Positions 1 through 5,868 of a stretch of 23,122 nt of DNA are shown here, piece after piece (within the stretch, counting starts at the first letter, position 1; each line of letters starts with the position of its first letter). Below the pieces are notes generated by a model. That model worked only from the letters and a program-made list of their open reading frames with translations, was not told where the DNA came from and did no database searches. The position numbers and the translations under genes were made by a program. The DNA comes from a virus: positions 1 through 23,122 of the IMG/VR virus record IMGVR_UViG_3300035670_001285, one strand, 5' to 3'.

Positions 1-1
1 A

Positions 2-124
2 ACGGACATGGAACTATTTATGAAAAAGAATGGATGGGAAATTTGGAAGAGCGATAACGTACATCAACCAAATTCTGTCTGCTACAACTGTAAAAGTATG
101 GTTGAGAGCCAAATAAAAAAATAG
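2..124 (+). CDS. Small CxxC protein, 5' end cut by the window
   Basis: The second frame is open from the window edge to a TAG at 122-124 and encodes about 40 residues. They contain a CYNC pair typical of small zinc-binding phage proteins. An ATG at 8 could be the start, but no ribosome binding site can be checked because the upstream sequence is missing, so I treat it as partial. The stop lies 14 nt before the next ATG, with the SD of the next gene (AGGAGCG) overlapping this stop, which suggests they are co-transcribed. No family is recognised and no function is proposed. Confidence 0.45.
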   Translation, partial: TDMELFMKKNGWEIWKSDNVHQPNSVCYNCKSMVESQIKK

Positions 125-138
125 GAGCGTGAAGCGGA

Positions 139-351
139 ATGAATAAAATATCTAACGAATGTTTCAAATGCAGAAGTCGATTCTGTTCGACAGGAATAAT
201 TAGTGTTGCTGATGCAGGGGAAAGTTTTAATGAGATTGCCTGCCCTAAGCACACTAGCGAGCTATATAGGAGAGCTGATGAGGTATTAGGGAAAGACAAC
301 GGTGTTTATAGATTGCATGTTAGTTCATCAAGCACATTGTCTAGAAAATGA
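139..351 (+). CDS. Small putative zinc-binding protein, function unknown
   Basis: This encodes 70 residues, starting at an ATG preceded by an SD-like AGGAGCG about 10 nt upstream. The N-terminal half carries a CFKC pair (residues 8-11), a further Cys in RFC and a CPKH pair, a spacing that could bind one zinc ion. The preceding partial gene also has a CxxC pair. The C-terminal third is polar and serine-rich. It belongs to the run of short accessory genes before the late region. No family is recognised. The start and reading frame are well supported; the metal-binding idea rests only on the Cys/His pattern. Confidence 0.55.
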   Translation: MNKISNECFKCRSRFCSTGIISVADAGESFNEIACPKHTSELYRRADEVLGKDNGVYRLHVSSSSTLSRK

Positions 352-379
352 TGAAAGAAAAAGTAAAGGAGCTGGAAGA

Positions 380-649
380 ATGATACCCAAAGAAAAATTC
401 ATTAAAAACTGCGTCCTTAATGGATATGCGAGTAAAAAAAGAGCCGCAGAGTATGCTGAATCAAAAACCCAACTTACTGAAGAAGATTATGCCGAAGTAT
501 TTCGTCAAAACGAACGGGCGAATGACGTTAAAAATGGTGCGCTAAAAATTGTCCCAACCATAGATAGTGATTATTTAATTAATTCGCTAGGTCAAAAGCA
601 ACCGTCGTGGAAGAGAGATATAGATTTAAACAGAGGATTGAGAATGTGA
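380..649 (+). CDS. Hypothetical phage protein
   Basis: This encodes 89 residues from the ATG at 380, which follows AAAGGA with a 9-nt spacer. The frame is open back to 302, but that longer version would overlap the previous gene by 50 nt and its ATG has no SD, so the shorter start is preferred. The protein is charged and mostly helical, with a basic N-terminal part (IPKEKFIKNC, KKRAAEYAESK) and a more acidic middle. The next gene starts 12 nt after the stop, behind a strong GAGGGGGAAGAGG region. No family is recognised. Confidence 0.55.
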   Translation: MIPKEKFIKNCVLNGYASKKRAAEYAESKTQLTEEDYAEVFRQNERANDVKNGALKIVPTIDSDYLINSLGQKQPSWKRDIDLNRGLRM

Positions 650-661
650 GGGGGAAGAGGA

Positions 662-856
662 ATGGCCGAAAAAATAAACCACCCCAAACACTACAAAGGC
701 AATCAATTCGAAGCAATCGAGCAGACGATTAGAGACAAACGAGAAGAGGAATTAGGTATAGTCGCACACAGAAAAGACCGAACACCGTGGCTAGTGACAA
801 TGACACTGGACGATTGGATGGAGATATATAAGCGGTATTTAATTACCCTAGAGTAG
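662..856 (+). CDS. DUF3310-like N-terminus joined to an unrelated C-terminus
   Basis: This encodes 64 residues behind the strong SD GAGGGGGAAGAGG. The first about 20 residues (KINHPKHYKGNQFEAIE) match the start of DUF3310 phage proteins, whose family opens with NHPxHY...EAID. The family would continue with a helical core through about 60-80 residues, but here the text switches to HRKDRTPWLVTMTLDDWMEIY. That resembles the C-terminal end of other small phage proteins, though I cannot name the family with certainty. The product is therefore probably an in-frame fusion left by a deletion, and may or may not be functional. The methyltransferase gene follows 68 nt downstream. Confidence 0.5.
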   Translation: MAEKINHPKHYKGNQFEAIEQTIRDKREEELGIVAHRKDRTPWLVTMTLDDWMEIYKRYLITLE

Positions 857-924
857 ACAAAGAGCACCCAAATACAGTTGAATCAGCGGAATCAACTGAA
901 CAAGGGATATAGAGGAGGAAGAGC

Positions 925-1722
925 ATGGACGAGGTACTATTTGAACCAATCGAAATTAAAGAAGCTAAGCAACCAAAAATAGAACTATATCACGATAATT
1001 TACAGAATTACAAGAGGTATAACATACCGCCCGCACAACTAGTCATTGCTGACATACCCTATAACATTGGCAAAAATGCCTATGGATCAAGTTTGGAATG
1101 GTATAACGGCGGAGACATCAAGAATGGGGAAAGCAGCAAAGCCGGGAAGAACTTTTTCAACAGTGATGAGAACTTTAACATCGCAGAATTTATGCACTTC
1201 GCAAACAAGCTGATCAAGAAAGAACCTAAGAAAACAAATTCTGCAGGCGCAATGATTGTCTTTTGCGCCTTTGAACAAATGCATATGCTCATTGAATATG
1301 GCAAGAAACATGGGTTTAAAAACGCCTACCCATTAGTATTTACAAAAAAAAGCAGCGCACAAGTGCTAAAGGCGAATATGAGAATTGTGGGAGCGACAGA
1401 ATACGCAGTTGTTCTTTACAGGGATAAGTTACCTAAATTTAATAACGGCGGTGCAATGGTGAAGAATCATTTTCCGTGGGTAGTCGATAACAGCGTACCA
1501 AAAATACACCCGACTCAGAAGCCGATTCCGGTATTAAAGCGACTCATTGAAATATTCACTGATGAAGGGGATGTCGTCATTGATCCGTGTGCAGGTAGTG
1601 GTTCAACTCTGAGAGCAGCCGCCGAAATGGGAAGACATGCTTATGGCTTCGAGGTTTATAAAGAGTTTTATGATTTGGCTCAAAAGGAAATGTTGACGAA
1701 TATCGGAATGAACCTATTTTGA
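925..1722 (+). CDS. Phage DNA methyltransferase (N4-cytosine or N6-adenine), beta-class order
   Basis: This encodes 265 residues starting behind AGGAGGA with a 6-nt spacer. It should transfer a methyl group from S-adenosylmethionine to an exocyclic amino group of cytosine or adenine in DNA. The catalytic motif IV appears near the N-terminus as DIPY (43-46, a DPPY variant). HPTQKP lies at 195-200 and the SAM-binding motif I as DPCAGSGST (220-228). This order, motif IV before motif I, is the beta class. No restriction endonuclease is visible beside it, so it is best read as an orphan methyltransferase protecting phage DNA from host restriction. The Ile in DIPY is a mild departure from DPPY. Target base and recognition site cannot be read from sequence. 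Possible scars lie on both sides of this gene. Confidence 0.9.
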   Translation: MDEVLFEPIEIKEAKQPKIELYHDNLQNYKRYNIPPAQLVIADIPYNIGKNAYGSSLEWYNGGDIKNGESSKAGKNFFNSDENFNIAEFMHFANKLIKKEPKKTNSAGAMIVFCAFEQMHMLIEYGKKHGFKNAYPLVFTKKSSAQVLKANMRIVGATEYAVVLYRDKLPKFNNGGAMVKNHFPWVVDNSVPKIHPTQKPIPVLKRLIEIFTDEGDVVIDPCAGSGSTLRAAAEMGRHAYGFEVYKEFYDLAQKEMLTNIGMNLF

Positions 1723-1737
1723 GAAAGGAGCAGACTC

Positions 1738-1977
1738 ATGAACAACACCAAATACCACTTCTACAAGCAAGGAGCCGACCCAGAGTTACCCGGTTTACGT
1801 TACTCAGACGCATCACACGGCATATGGGGCTATTTAGCCCCTCAGAGCCTTAAATGGTATCTAGGGTATAAAGACATTCAGACAATGGAAAACGAGCTGA
1901 AACAGGCAAAAACGGACGCTAGAAACGGCATACGAGGGCGGCGAACCGTTAGACAATCATTTAACAGTAGATACTAG
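1738..1977 (+). CDS. Hypothetical phage protein
   Basis: This encodes 79 residues from an ATG 7 nt after AAAGGAG, only 15 nt after the methyltransferase stop, so the two are probably co-transcribed. The N-terminal half is rich in Tyr, Trp and Gly (YHFYKQGADPELPGLRYSD, then GIWGYLAPQSLKWYLGY). The C-terminal part is a charged helix ending in a basic RGRRTVRQSFNSRY tail that could bind nucleic acid. No family is recognised. It is complete and has no transmembrane segment or Cys/His metal site. Confidence 0.5.
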   Translation: MNNTKYHFYKQGADPELPGLRYSDASHGIWGYLAPQSLKWYLGYKDIQTMENELKQAKTDARNGIRGRRTVRQSFNSRY

Positions 1978-1987
1978 GAGGGGCAAC

Positions 1988-2128
1988 ATGGAACGATTTG
2001 TATATGAAATACACGAAGGAGACGAATTGATCAGCCGTGGAGATGTGGATAAGATTCAAGCTATAAGAAGGTGTTATGGGACAGTGAAGCTCCTAAGAAA
2101 AAATATTTCGATGAACTATTCCGCGTGA
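1988..2128 (+). CDS. Short ORF of 46 aa, probably ending in frame-shifted foreign sequence
   Basis: This ORF starts at an ATG with an excellent SD (AGGAGGGG, 1976-1983). The first about 25 residues (MERFVYEIHEGDELISRG...) look like a normal acidic phage protein. The last about 18 residues (basic, GTVKLLRKN...) come from reading a methyltransferase-like segment in the wrong frame (see 2053-2163). The ORF is therefore probably the 5' end of a real gene joined out of frame to the remnant of another. It may still be translated because its initiation region is intact. No function is proposed. Confidence 0.4.
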   Translation: MERFVYEIHEGDELISRGDVDKIQAIRRCYGTVKLLRKNISMNYSA

Positions 2129-2163
2129 GTAAGAATCAGATAATGTGGGGAGGAGATGGTTAG
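2053..2163 (+). pseudogene. Remnant of a second DNA methyltransferase
   Basis: The frame from 2053 to the TAG at 2161-2163 is open after a TAA at 2050 but has no start codon of its own. It reads KKVLWDSEAPKKKYFDEL and then FRVSKNQIMWGG. This is very close to a conserved block found just after the DPPY motif in many phage DNA methyltransferases (typically KEYFDELFRVSKNQIIWGGNYF). Motif IV, the SAM-binding motif and everything C-terminal are missing. The fragment overlaps the 46-aa ORF in another frame, and the next gene starts directly after its stop. I recognise the block from memory of the family; a profile search would settle it. Confidence 0.55.
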
Positions 2164-2406
2164 ATGAAAGCTAGAAAGAAACCAGAACCGAATAAGATTT
2201 TCAGACTTAACGACAATGATCTATCGTTCTTCAAACTGGAAGAGCTCCCAAACAACTGCGGAACTCAACCGTTGATACATTTACAAGAAGTGGGTTGGTT
2301 ACCACTACCAGATGAAAACAGAACAGTTACAAGGTTTTGGAACGATTTAGAAAAGTACGGATTTATCTATGCTGAGAAAGAATTCAAAGAAAATCGGGGT
2401 GATTGA
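2164..2406 (+). CDS. Hypothetical phage protein
   Basis: This encodes 80 residues beginning at an ATG that directly follows the stop of the methyltransferase remnant. The SD GGAGGAG (2150-2156) lies inside that remnant, 7 nt upstream, so the start signal of this gene overlaps the fossil coding sequence. The protein has a basic N-terminus (MKARKKPEPNK), an aromatic middle and an acidic, helical C-terminus. The TGA is immediately followed by the ATG of the HTH gene, which suggests translational coupling. No family is recognised. Confidence 0.5.
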   Translation: MKARKKPEPNKIFRLNDNDLSFFKLEELPNNCGTQPLIHLQEVGWLPLPDENRTVTRFWNDLEKYGFIYAEKEFKENRGD

Positions 2407-2625
2407 ATGACGTACACAAAAGAGAAAGTCGCTGAAATCTATGCGAAGAACATCCGTGAAGAATTATCCGAGCGTGGCTGGACAGTAGCTGAGCTAGCAA
2501 GAAGAATGGGGATATCTGAACCAAGAGCCAAGTCGCTATTGGAACGAGGTACGCTAACTCATGACCTCGTTTCAAAATTGTGTAACGTTTTTGATGTTGA
2601 TCCGTGGGTGCTGTTTACAGAGTAG
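2407..2625 (+). CDS. Small helix-turn-helix (Cro/XRE-like) DNA-binding protein
   Basis: This encodes 72 residues, abutting the previous stop and preceded by a GGGGTG stretch that can serve as SD. Residues 26-50 (TVAELARRMGISEPRAKSLL) fit a helix-turn-helix of the Cro/XRE type: a first helix, the turn around MGIS, and a recognition helix starting at EPRA. It is followed by the usual helical end (LVSKLCNVFDVDPWVLF). It is short enough to be a single DNA-binding domain. Its position in an accessory run, away from any divergent promoter, argues against it being the main lysogeny repressor. It may control the late switch or antagonise a host regulator; that is inference. Confidence 0.75.
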   Translation: MTYTKEKVAEIYAKNIREELSERGWTVAELARRMGISEPRAKSLLERGTLTHDLVSKLCNVFDVDPWVLFTE

Positions 2626-2633
2626 GAGTAAAA

Positions 2634-2855
2634 ATGAAAATAATTAGAACTTACGAAATGGAACACGAAGAAAGTGACGAACTTATAGCCGAAAATGTTG
2701 AGAGCAAATACGCTGAAACAATAGCTGAGTTTTTAAATACTACAATACATGATTGGTGGGGCTATGAGTTTAAAGTAGTTGAAGATGATTATGAAATATA
2801 TATAGCTCCATTAGACAAATACAAATTAGACGAAAATGGCAGATGGAAAGGATAA
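2634..2855 (+). CDS. Small acidic hypothetical protein
   Basis: This encodes 73 residues from the ATG at 2634, which follows the SD TAGGAG about 8 nt upstream. The frame is open to 2604, but that longer form would overlap the HTH gene and has no SD. The protein is strongly acidic (EHEESDELIAE; KVVEDDYEIYIAPLD) with a central WWGYEF aromatic patch. Such small acidic proteins in phage accessory regions are sometimes nucleic-acid mimics or inhibitors of host enzymes, but nothing specific shows that here. No family is recognised. Confidence 0.5.
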   Translation: MKIIRTYEMEHEESDELIAENVESKYAETIAEFLNTTIHDWWGYEFKVVEDDYEIYIAPLDKYKLDENGRWKG

Positions 2856-2869
2856 ATAGGAGTGAGAAG

Positions 2870-3157
2870 ATGGAACAAGAAAATGAGTTAGAAAAATTAT
2901 TCAAGAAACGGTTAGAACTGAAAGAAGAAATAAAGCGCTATGAATATGTTCTATCTGAAATGGAAGAAAAATTTATAAGTGTCATGGTTTATGTGGGCTC
3001 TTCTTATAATCTCCATGATTTTCATGACCCATACATCAAGAAAAAGATGAAGGAATCACTTAAAACAAAGATATATCTAATCAACCACGACATCAAGAAG
3101 GTTCAGAAGAGGATTGCGCAGGTTGTGCAGGAGGAAGACAATAAAGGGAGACAGTGA
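2870..3157 (+). CDS. Coiled-coil hypothetical protein
   Basis: This encodes 95 residues starting at the ATG at 2870 behind AGGAG. An in-frame ATG at 2843 would overlap the previous gene and has no SD. Residues 1-40 (ELEKLFKKRLELKEEIKRYE) and about 60-92 (KKKMKESLKTKIYLINHDIK) are highly charged with heptad-like spacing of Leu/Ile, suggesting a helical hairpin or coiled coil, with a Gly/Ser/Tyr-rich linker (VYVGSSYNLHDFHDPY) between. The stop directly abuts the ATG of the small membrane protein gene. No family is recognised. Confidence 0.55.
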   Translation: MEQENELEKLFKKRLELKEEIKRYEYVLSEMEEKFISVMVYVGSSYNLHDFHDPYIKKKMKESLKTKIYLINHDIKKVQKRIAQVVQEEDNKGRQ

Positions 3158-3298
3158 ATGCTTAGAGATATTGCAGCGGTACTTATTGGTGGGCTACTGG
3201 GACACGGTATTTACATTATTGTTCGTGAAATGTGGTTAATCCCTATGATTGAAAGAAGAGATAAAGGATTAGCAAATCGCCTAAAAGATAGGAAGTGA
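3158..3298 (+). CDS. 46-aa single-pass membrane protein
   Basis: This short gene has a clear SD (AAAGGGAG, 3143-3150) and an ATG directly after the preceding TGA. Residues about 4-22 (DIAAVLIGGLLGHGIYIIV) form one hydrophobic helix long enough to cross the membrane. A charged C-terminal tail follows (ERRDKGLANRLKDRK), expected to stay in the cytoplasm by the positive-inside rule. Small one-helix proteins in this position are common in Bacilli phages and mostly uncharacterised. A holin is unlikely because there is no endolysin gene beside it and lysis genes normally follow the tail genes. Confidence 0.6.
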   Translation: MLRDIAAVLIGGLLGHGIYIIVREMWLIPMIERRDKGLANRLKDRK

Positions 3299-3302
3299 GC
3301 GA

Positions 3303-3491
3303 GTGGCGGAATTCGAAAGATTAGACATAGGCATAGATGAAATTACAGGCAAGCCAGAAAAGAACTGCTTGATTATCGTTTCTGATGGGAAAGTGAAAAA
3401 AATGAATGTCCCCGACTTTGCTCAAATTACTTTACGCTCACAAGACGGGAAGATTCAAGTAGTTGAGACAACTACAAAGGAGAAGTTCTGA
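3303..3491 (+). CDS. XtrA/YqaO-like small phage protein
   Basis: This encodes 62 residues starting at GTG (3303), with AGGAAG about 8 nt upstream inside the end of the previous gene. The pattern is an N-terminal ERLDIGIDEITGKPEKN, then a hydrophobic strand LIIVSDGKVKKMNVPDFAQ, then a strand with QDGKIQVVE. It resembles the XtrA/YqaO proteins of PBSX-type elements of Bacillus, which also sit just upstream of a sigma-like late regulator. The shared position strengthens the call. The role of XtrA is unknown. A promoter and terminator follow directly. I am fairly but not fully sure of the family. Confidence 0.5.
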   Translation: MAEFERLDIGIDEITGKPEKNCLIIVSDGKVKKMNVPDFAQITLRSQDGKIQVVETTTKEKF

Positions 3492-3496
3492 AAACC

Positions 3497-3525
3497 TTGC
3501 TATGATGGGGATAGTAAGATATAAT
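3497..3525 (+). promoter_or_regulatory. Sigma-A-type promoter upstream of the late regulator
   Basis: TTGCTA (3497-3502) and TATAAT (3520-3525) are separated by exactly 17 nt. The -10 matches consensus fully and the -35 at four of six positions. Transcription would start near 3532. The first stable structure downstream is the terminator at 3572-3624, so most transcripts from here may be only about 95 nt long. Confidence 0.65.
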
Positions 3526-3571
3526 AAGGGTAACGAAACAAACAAACTGAATAAGTCTGACTGGAAAAACC

Positions 3572-3628
3572 AGAGGGCATTTTATGTTTACCAAATCGGT
3601 AGGCGTAGAATGTCCTCTTTTTTTGTTT
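3572..3628 (+). terminator. Rho-independent terminator or attenuator before the sigma-like gene
   Basis: AGAGGGCATT (3572-3581) pairs with AATGTCCTCT (3609-3618), ten pairs with one G-U. An inner TACC/GGTA stem (3589-3592 with 3598-3601) closes the apical loop. A run of seven T residues follows (3618-3624), then GTTT. A small CTGG/CCAG hairpin (3561-3573) overlaps the base of the stem and could compete with it. The SD of the next gene (AAAGGGGGG, 3629-3637) starts right after the T run, so readthrough is needed to express it from the promoter at 3497. Confidence 0.75.
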
Positions 3629-3642
3629 AAAGGGGGGATAAC

Positions 3643-4149
3643 ATGGCATACCGACAAGAGAGAATCAGGGAATATGAAAGAGACCTTAAGAATCTACGTA
3701 GACAACAAAGTGCTACTGAGGACGAAAGCGAAAAGAAAATTCTAGGCAGTATGATATCCAGCACCGAGTATGCCTTGTTCTGGCTAAAGAATCGCCATGA
3801 GCGTATGACAGGAGAAAGCTATAAAGATAATCGCCTAAACTACAAACAGCGTGAGCAATTGTGGGGGGATATAGATGATGCAATTTCCTACTACAACATT
3901 ACCCACTCGCCAGAAGCCGAAAAACAGCCCGTAGACACGTTTTCGATGGTTGTTGAAGATTTCCTTTCTCTCTTAAGTAAAAACGAACGAGAGGCGTTTA
4001 TTTTAACCAGAGTGAGCTTATACACCCACGAAGAGACAGCGCAAGCGATGAACATCTCTATTGGATCAGTTAAGCAATATGTAAGCAGAGCGAAAGAAAA
4101 AATCGAGAAAGCGAAGAAATTCGGGCTACAAACGAGCTTGAAAGTGTAG
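3643..4149 (+). CDS. Sigma-70 region 4-like late transcription regulator
   Basis: This encodes 168 residues. The C-terminal third (about 105-157) has the layout of sigma factor region 4: a helix ending LSKNEREAFILTRV, then a helix-turn-helix THEETAQAMNIS / IGSVKQYVSRAKEKI that reads the -35 element. The N-terminal part (RIREYERDLKNLRR, SSTEYALFWLKNRHERM, YKQREQLWGDIDDA) is helical and lacks sigma region 2, so it probably acts as an activator or partial sigma rather than a complete factor. The Xpf protein of PBSX and related phage proteins have this architecture, length and position before the terminase genes, and switch on late genes. Its SD is AAAGGGGGG. A terminator sits directly upstream, so its own synthesis is probably limited by readthrough. 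Confidence 0.8.
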   Translation: MAYRQERIREYERDLKNLRRQQSATEDESEKKILGSMISSTEYALFWLKNRHERMTGESYKDNRLNYKQREQLWGDIDDAISYYNITHSPEAEKQPVDTFSMVVEDFLSLLSKNEREAFILTRVSLYTHEETAQAMNISIGSVKQYVSRAKEKIEKAKKFGLQTSLKV

Positions 4150-4208
4150 GATTGAATTCTTTGTCAACCAAAAGCAACTAATAAGTGAATACTATAAAAA
4201 GTGTATTG

Positions 4209-4249
4209 AAAACAGCTCATGGGTTTCGCTACTGCCTATGGGTTGTTTT
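4209..4249 (+). terminator. Long intergenic hairpin, possible terminator
   Basis: The sequence from 4209 to 4223 pairs with 4235-4249: fifteen base pairs including three G-U pairs, around an 11-nt loop. The 3' arm ends in TTGTTTT, so the T run forms part of the stem rather than a free tail. It may stop transcripts of the regulator gene or protect the 5' end of a late transcript. The 127 nt between the two genes hold nothing else that I can support. Confidence 0.45.
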
Positions 4250-4276
4250 GAGTATACACAGAAAGAGGTGGAGCGT

Positions 4277-5023
4277 ATGCAAATTGAGATGATGCACATT
4301 AGTCAGGTTACACCATACGAACATAACCCTAGAATAAACGAAGCGGCAGTTGAGGTAGTCGCAGAAAGCATTTCAGAATTTGGATTTAAAAACCCTATCA
4401 TCGTAGATGAACATCACGTTATTGTTAACGGGCACACTAGGTTGAAAGCTGCAAAAAAACTTGGGTTAGAGACCGTCCCTGTAATCGTTGCTGACGATTT
4501 GACAGATGAACAAACTCGTGCATTTCGGTTAGTTGATAATAAAACAGCTGAATTTGCTATGTGGGATGAAGAAAAATTACAACAAGAAATAGATGATATT
4601 TTAGATATTGACTTAAATAAATTTGGTTTCGAAGAATTAATTGAAGAGGCTGAACAAGCTCTTGAAGAAGAGAATATATATACAGACAAAATTCAAAGTC
4701 CTCAATACGAACCCAAGAGGGATGAAAAACCATCTTTGTCGCAATTGGTAGATAAAGAGAAATACAAAGAATTAGAACGCCGAATACGATTAGCTGATCT
4801 ACCTGAAGACATTGAAGAATTTTTATTAATAGCTGCTACGAGGCATTATTTGTTTGATTATGGAGAAATTGCAGAGTATTACGCCCACTCCGATAAGCAA
4901 GTCCAAAAATTATTTGAAGATAGCGCTCTTGTTATTATCGATTTTGATGACGCGATTAAAAACGGATACGTTAAAACGGTCGAATCTTTGGACGAAATGA
5001 GTGTCGAAGATGAAGAAATATAA
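4277..5023 (+). CDS. ParB-domain phage protein
   Basis: This encodes 248 residues starting at the ATG at 4277 behind AAGAGGTGG. The frame extends to 4238, but that part runs through the intergenic hairpin. Residues 3-100 form a ParB/Srx-type domain: ISQVTPYEHNPRIN, SISEFGFKNPIIVD, and the key NGHTRLKAAKKLG (51-63) with the G-H-T-R box. Such domains bind or cleave nucleotides or DNA. In many phages the domain is fused to a DNA methyltransferase; here it is joined to a helical C-terminal domain (about 155-235) containing RHYLFDYGEIAEYYAHSDK and SALVIIDFDDAIKNGYV, seen in other Bacilli phages beside the next gene. It overlaps the glycosyltransferase-like gene by 14 nt, implying coupled translation and joint function. 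Confidence 0.8.
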   Translation: MQIEMMHISQVTPYEHNPRINEAAVEVVAESISEFGFKNPIIVDEHHVIVNGHTRLKAAKKLGLETVPVIVADDLTDEQTRAFRLVDNKTAEFAMWDEEKLQQEIDDILDIDLNKFGFEELIEEAEQALEEENIYTDKIQSPQYEPKRDEKPSLSQLVDKEKYKELERRIRLADLPEDIEEFLLIAATRHYLFDYGEIAEYYAHSDKQVQKLFEDSALVIIDFDDAIKNGYVKTVESLDEMSVEDEEI

Positions 5024-5864
5024 ATACGCAGTTCTTATACTCTCTCACGGGAGAGCAGGGAACGTTAAGACACTTAAAACATTAAAAAAGCATGGATATA
5101 CTGGCGACTGGTATATTGTTGTCGATGATATGGACCCAACAGTTCAAGAGTACGAGGATATATACGGTAAAGAAAAAATCGTAATGTTCAACAAAAAAGA
5201 ATATGCGAATAAAACAGATACGATGGATAATTTTCAAGACATGCGAATTGTTGTGTACGCTCGGAATGCTACGTTCGATATTGCTGAAAGTTTGGGATTG
5301 GATTATTTTCTTGTTTTGGACGATGACTACACATCTTTTGGCTTTCGTCGAGTGCGCGAAGGAAAGTTAGTTCAAATATATGCAAAACAGTTAGACAAAC
5401 TATTCGACACAATGTTCGATTTCTTAGAAGTGAGTGGAGCGAAAACGGTAGCTTTGGCGCAAGGCGGAGATTTAATCGGCGGAGCACAAGGATGGGCTGG
5501 GAAAGGCGGCATAAAGCGGAAGGCCATGAATAGTTTCTTTTGCAAAACTGACAGACCGTTTAAATTTCTCGGCACAATAAACGAAGATACAAATGCTTAT
5601 GTGAGATATGGGATTATCGGGGAATTATTTCTCACTATTGTCGAAGCGTCTTTAGACCAAACGAATACGCAAGAAAGTGATGGCGGTTTGACTGAAATTT
5701 ATTTAGACCAAGGAACGTACGTGAAATCCTTTTATACGGTTATGTTAGCTCCTCAAAGTGTGAAAATTCGAATGATGGGGAATAAGTTCAAAAGACTGCA
5801 CCATCATATCAACTGGAATAAAACGGTCCCGAAGATATTGAACGAAAGATATAAGAAAGAGTGA
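5010..5864 (+). CDS. GT-A-type glycosyltransferase-like phage protein (TAGT/GREB1-related)
   Basis: This encodes 284 residues from the ATG at 5010; a GTG at 5001 in the same frame is an alternative, and neither has a strong SD. The start overlaps the ParB gene, so translation is probably coupled. The N-terminus has a nucleotide-sugar-binding look: KYAVLILSHGRAGNV, WYIVVDDMD, VYARNATFDIAESLGLDYF. LVLDDDYTSF (102-110) supplies the acidic DxD-like triad that holds metal and sugar nucleotide in GT-A enzymes. FLGTINEDTNAYVRYG (187-201) could supply further active-site acids. I recall this pattern from the TET-associated glycosyltransferase (TAGT, GREB1-related) family, proposed to glycosylate modified DNA bases. 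No TET/JBP oxygenase or base-hydroxymethylating enzyme is visible here. The sugar and target are unknown. Confidence 0.65.
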   Translation: MKKYKYAVLILSHGRAGNVKTLKTLKKHGYTGDWYIVVDDMDPTVQEYEDIYGKEKIVMFNKKEYANKTDTMDNFQDMRIVVYARNATFDIAESLGLDYFLVLDDDYTSFGFRRVREGKLVQIYAKQLDKLFDTMFDFLEVSGAKTVALAQGGDLIGGAQGWAGKGGIKRKAMNSFFCKTDRPFKFLGTINEDTNAYVRYGIIGELFLTIVEASLDQTNTQESDGGLTEIYLDQGTYVKSFYTVMLAPQSVKIRMMGNKFKRLHHHINWNKTVPKILNERYKKE

Positions 5865-5868
5865 GTAG

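Noticed and set aside
872-895. Near-palindrome GTTGAATC/GAATCAAC in the gap before the methyltransferase
   Set aside because: A 5-bp stem with a mismatch and small inner stem; too weak to call an operator or terminator.
3158-3298. Holin call for the small membrane protein
   Set aside because: There is no endolysin next to it, only one membrane helix, and lysis genes normally follow the tail module.
4161-4200. Late promoter TTGTCA with TACTAT or TATAAA before the ParB gene
   Set aside because: Spacing between the candidate boxes is wrong (23 nt or 12 nt), so I could not support a sigma-A promoter; a promoter read by the phage sigma-like factor cannot be judged by eye.
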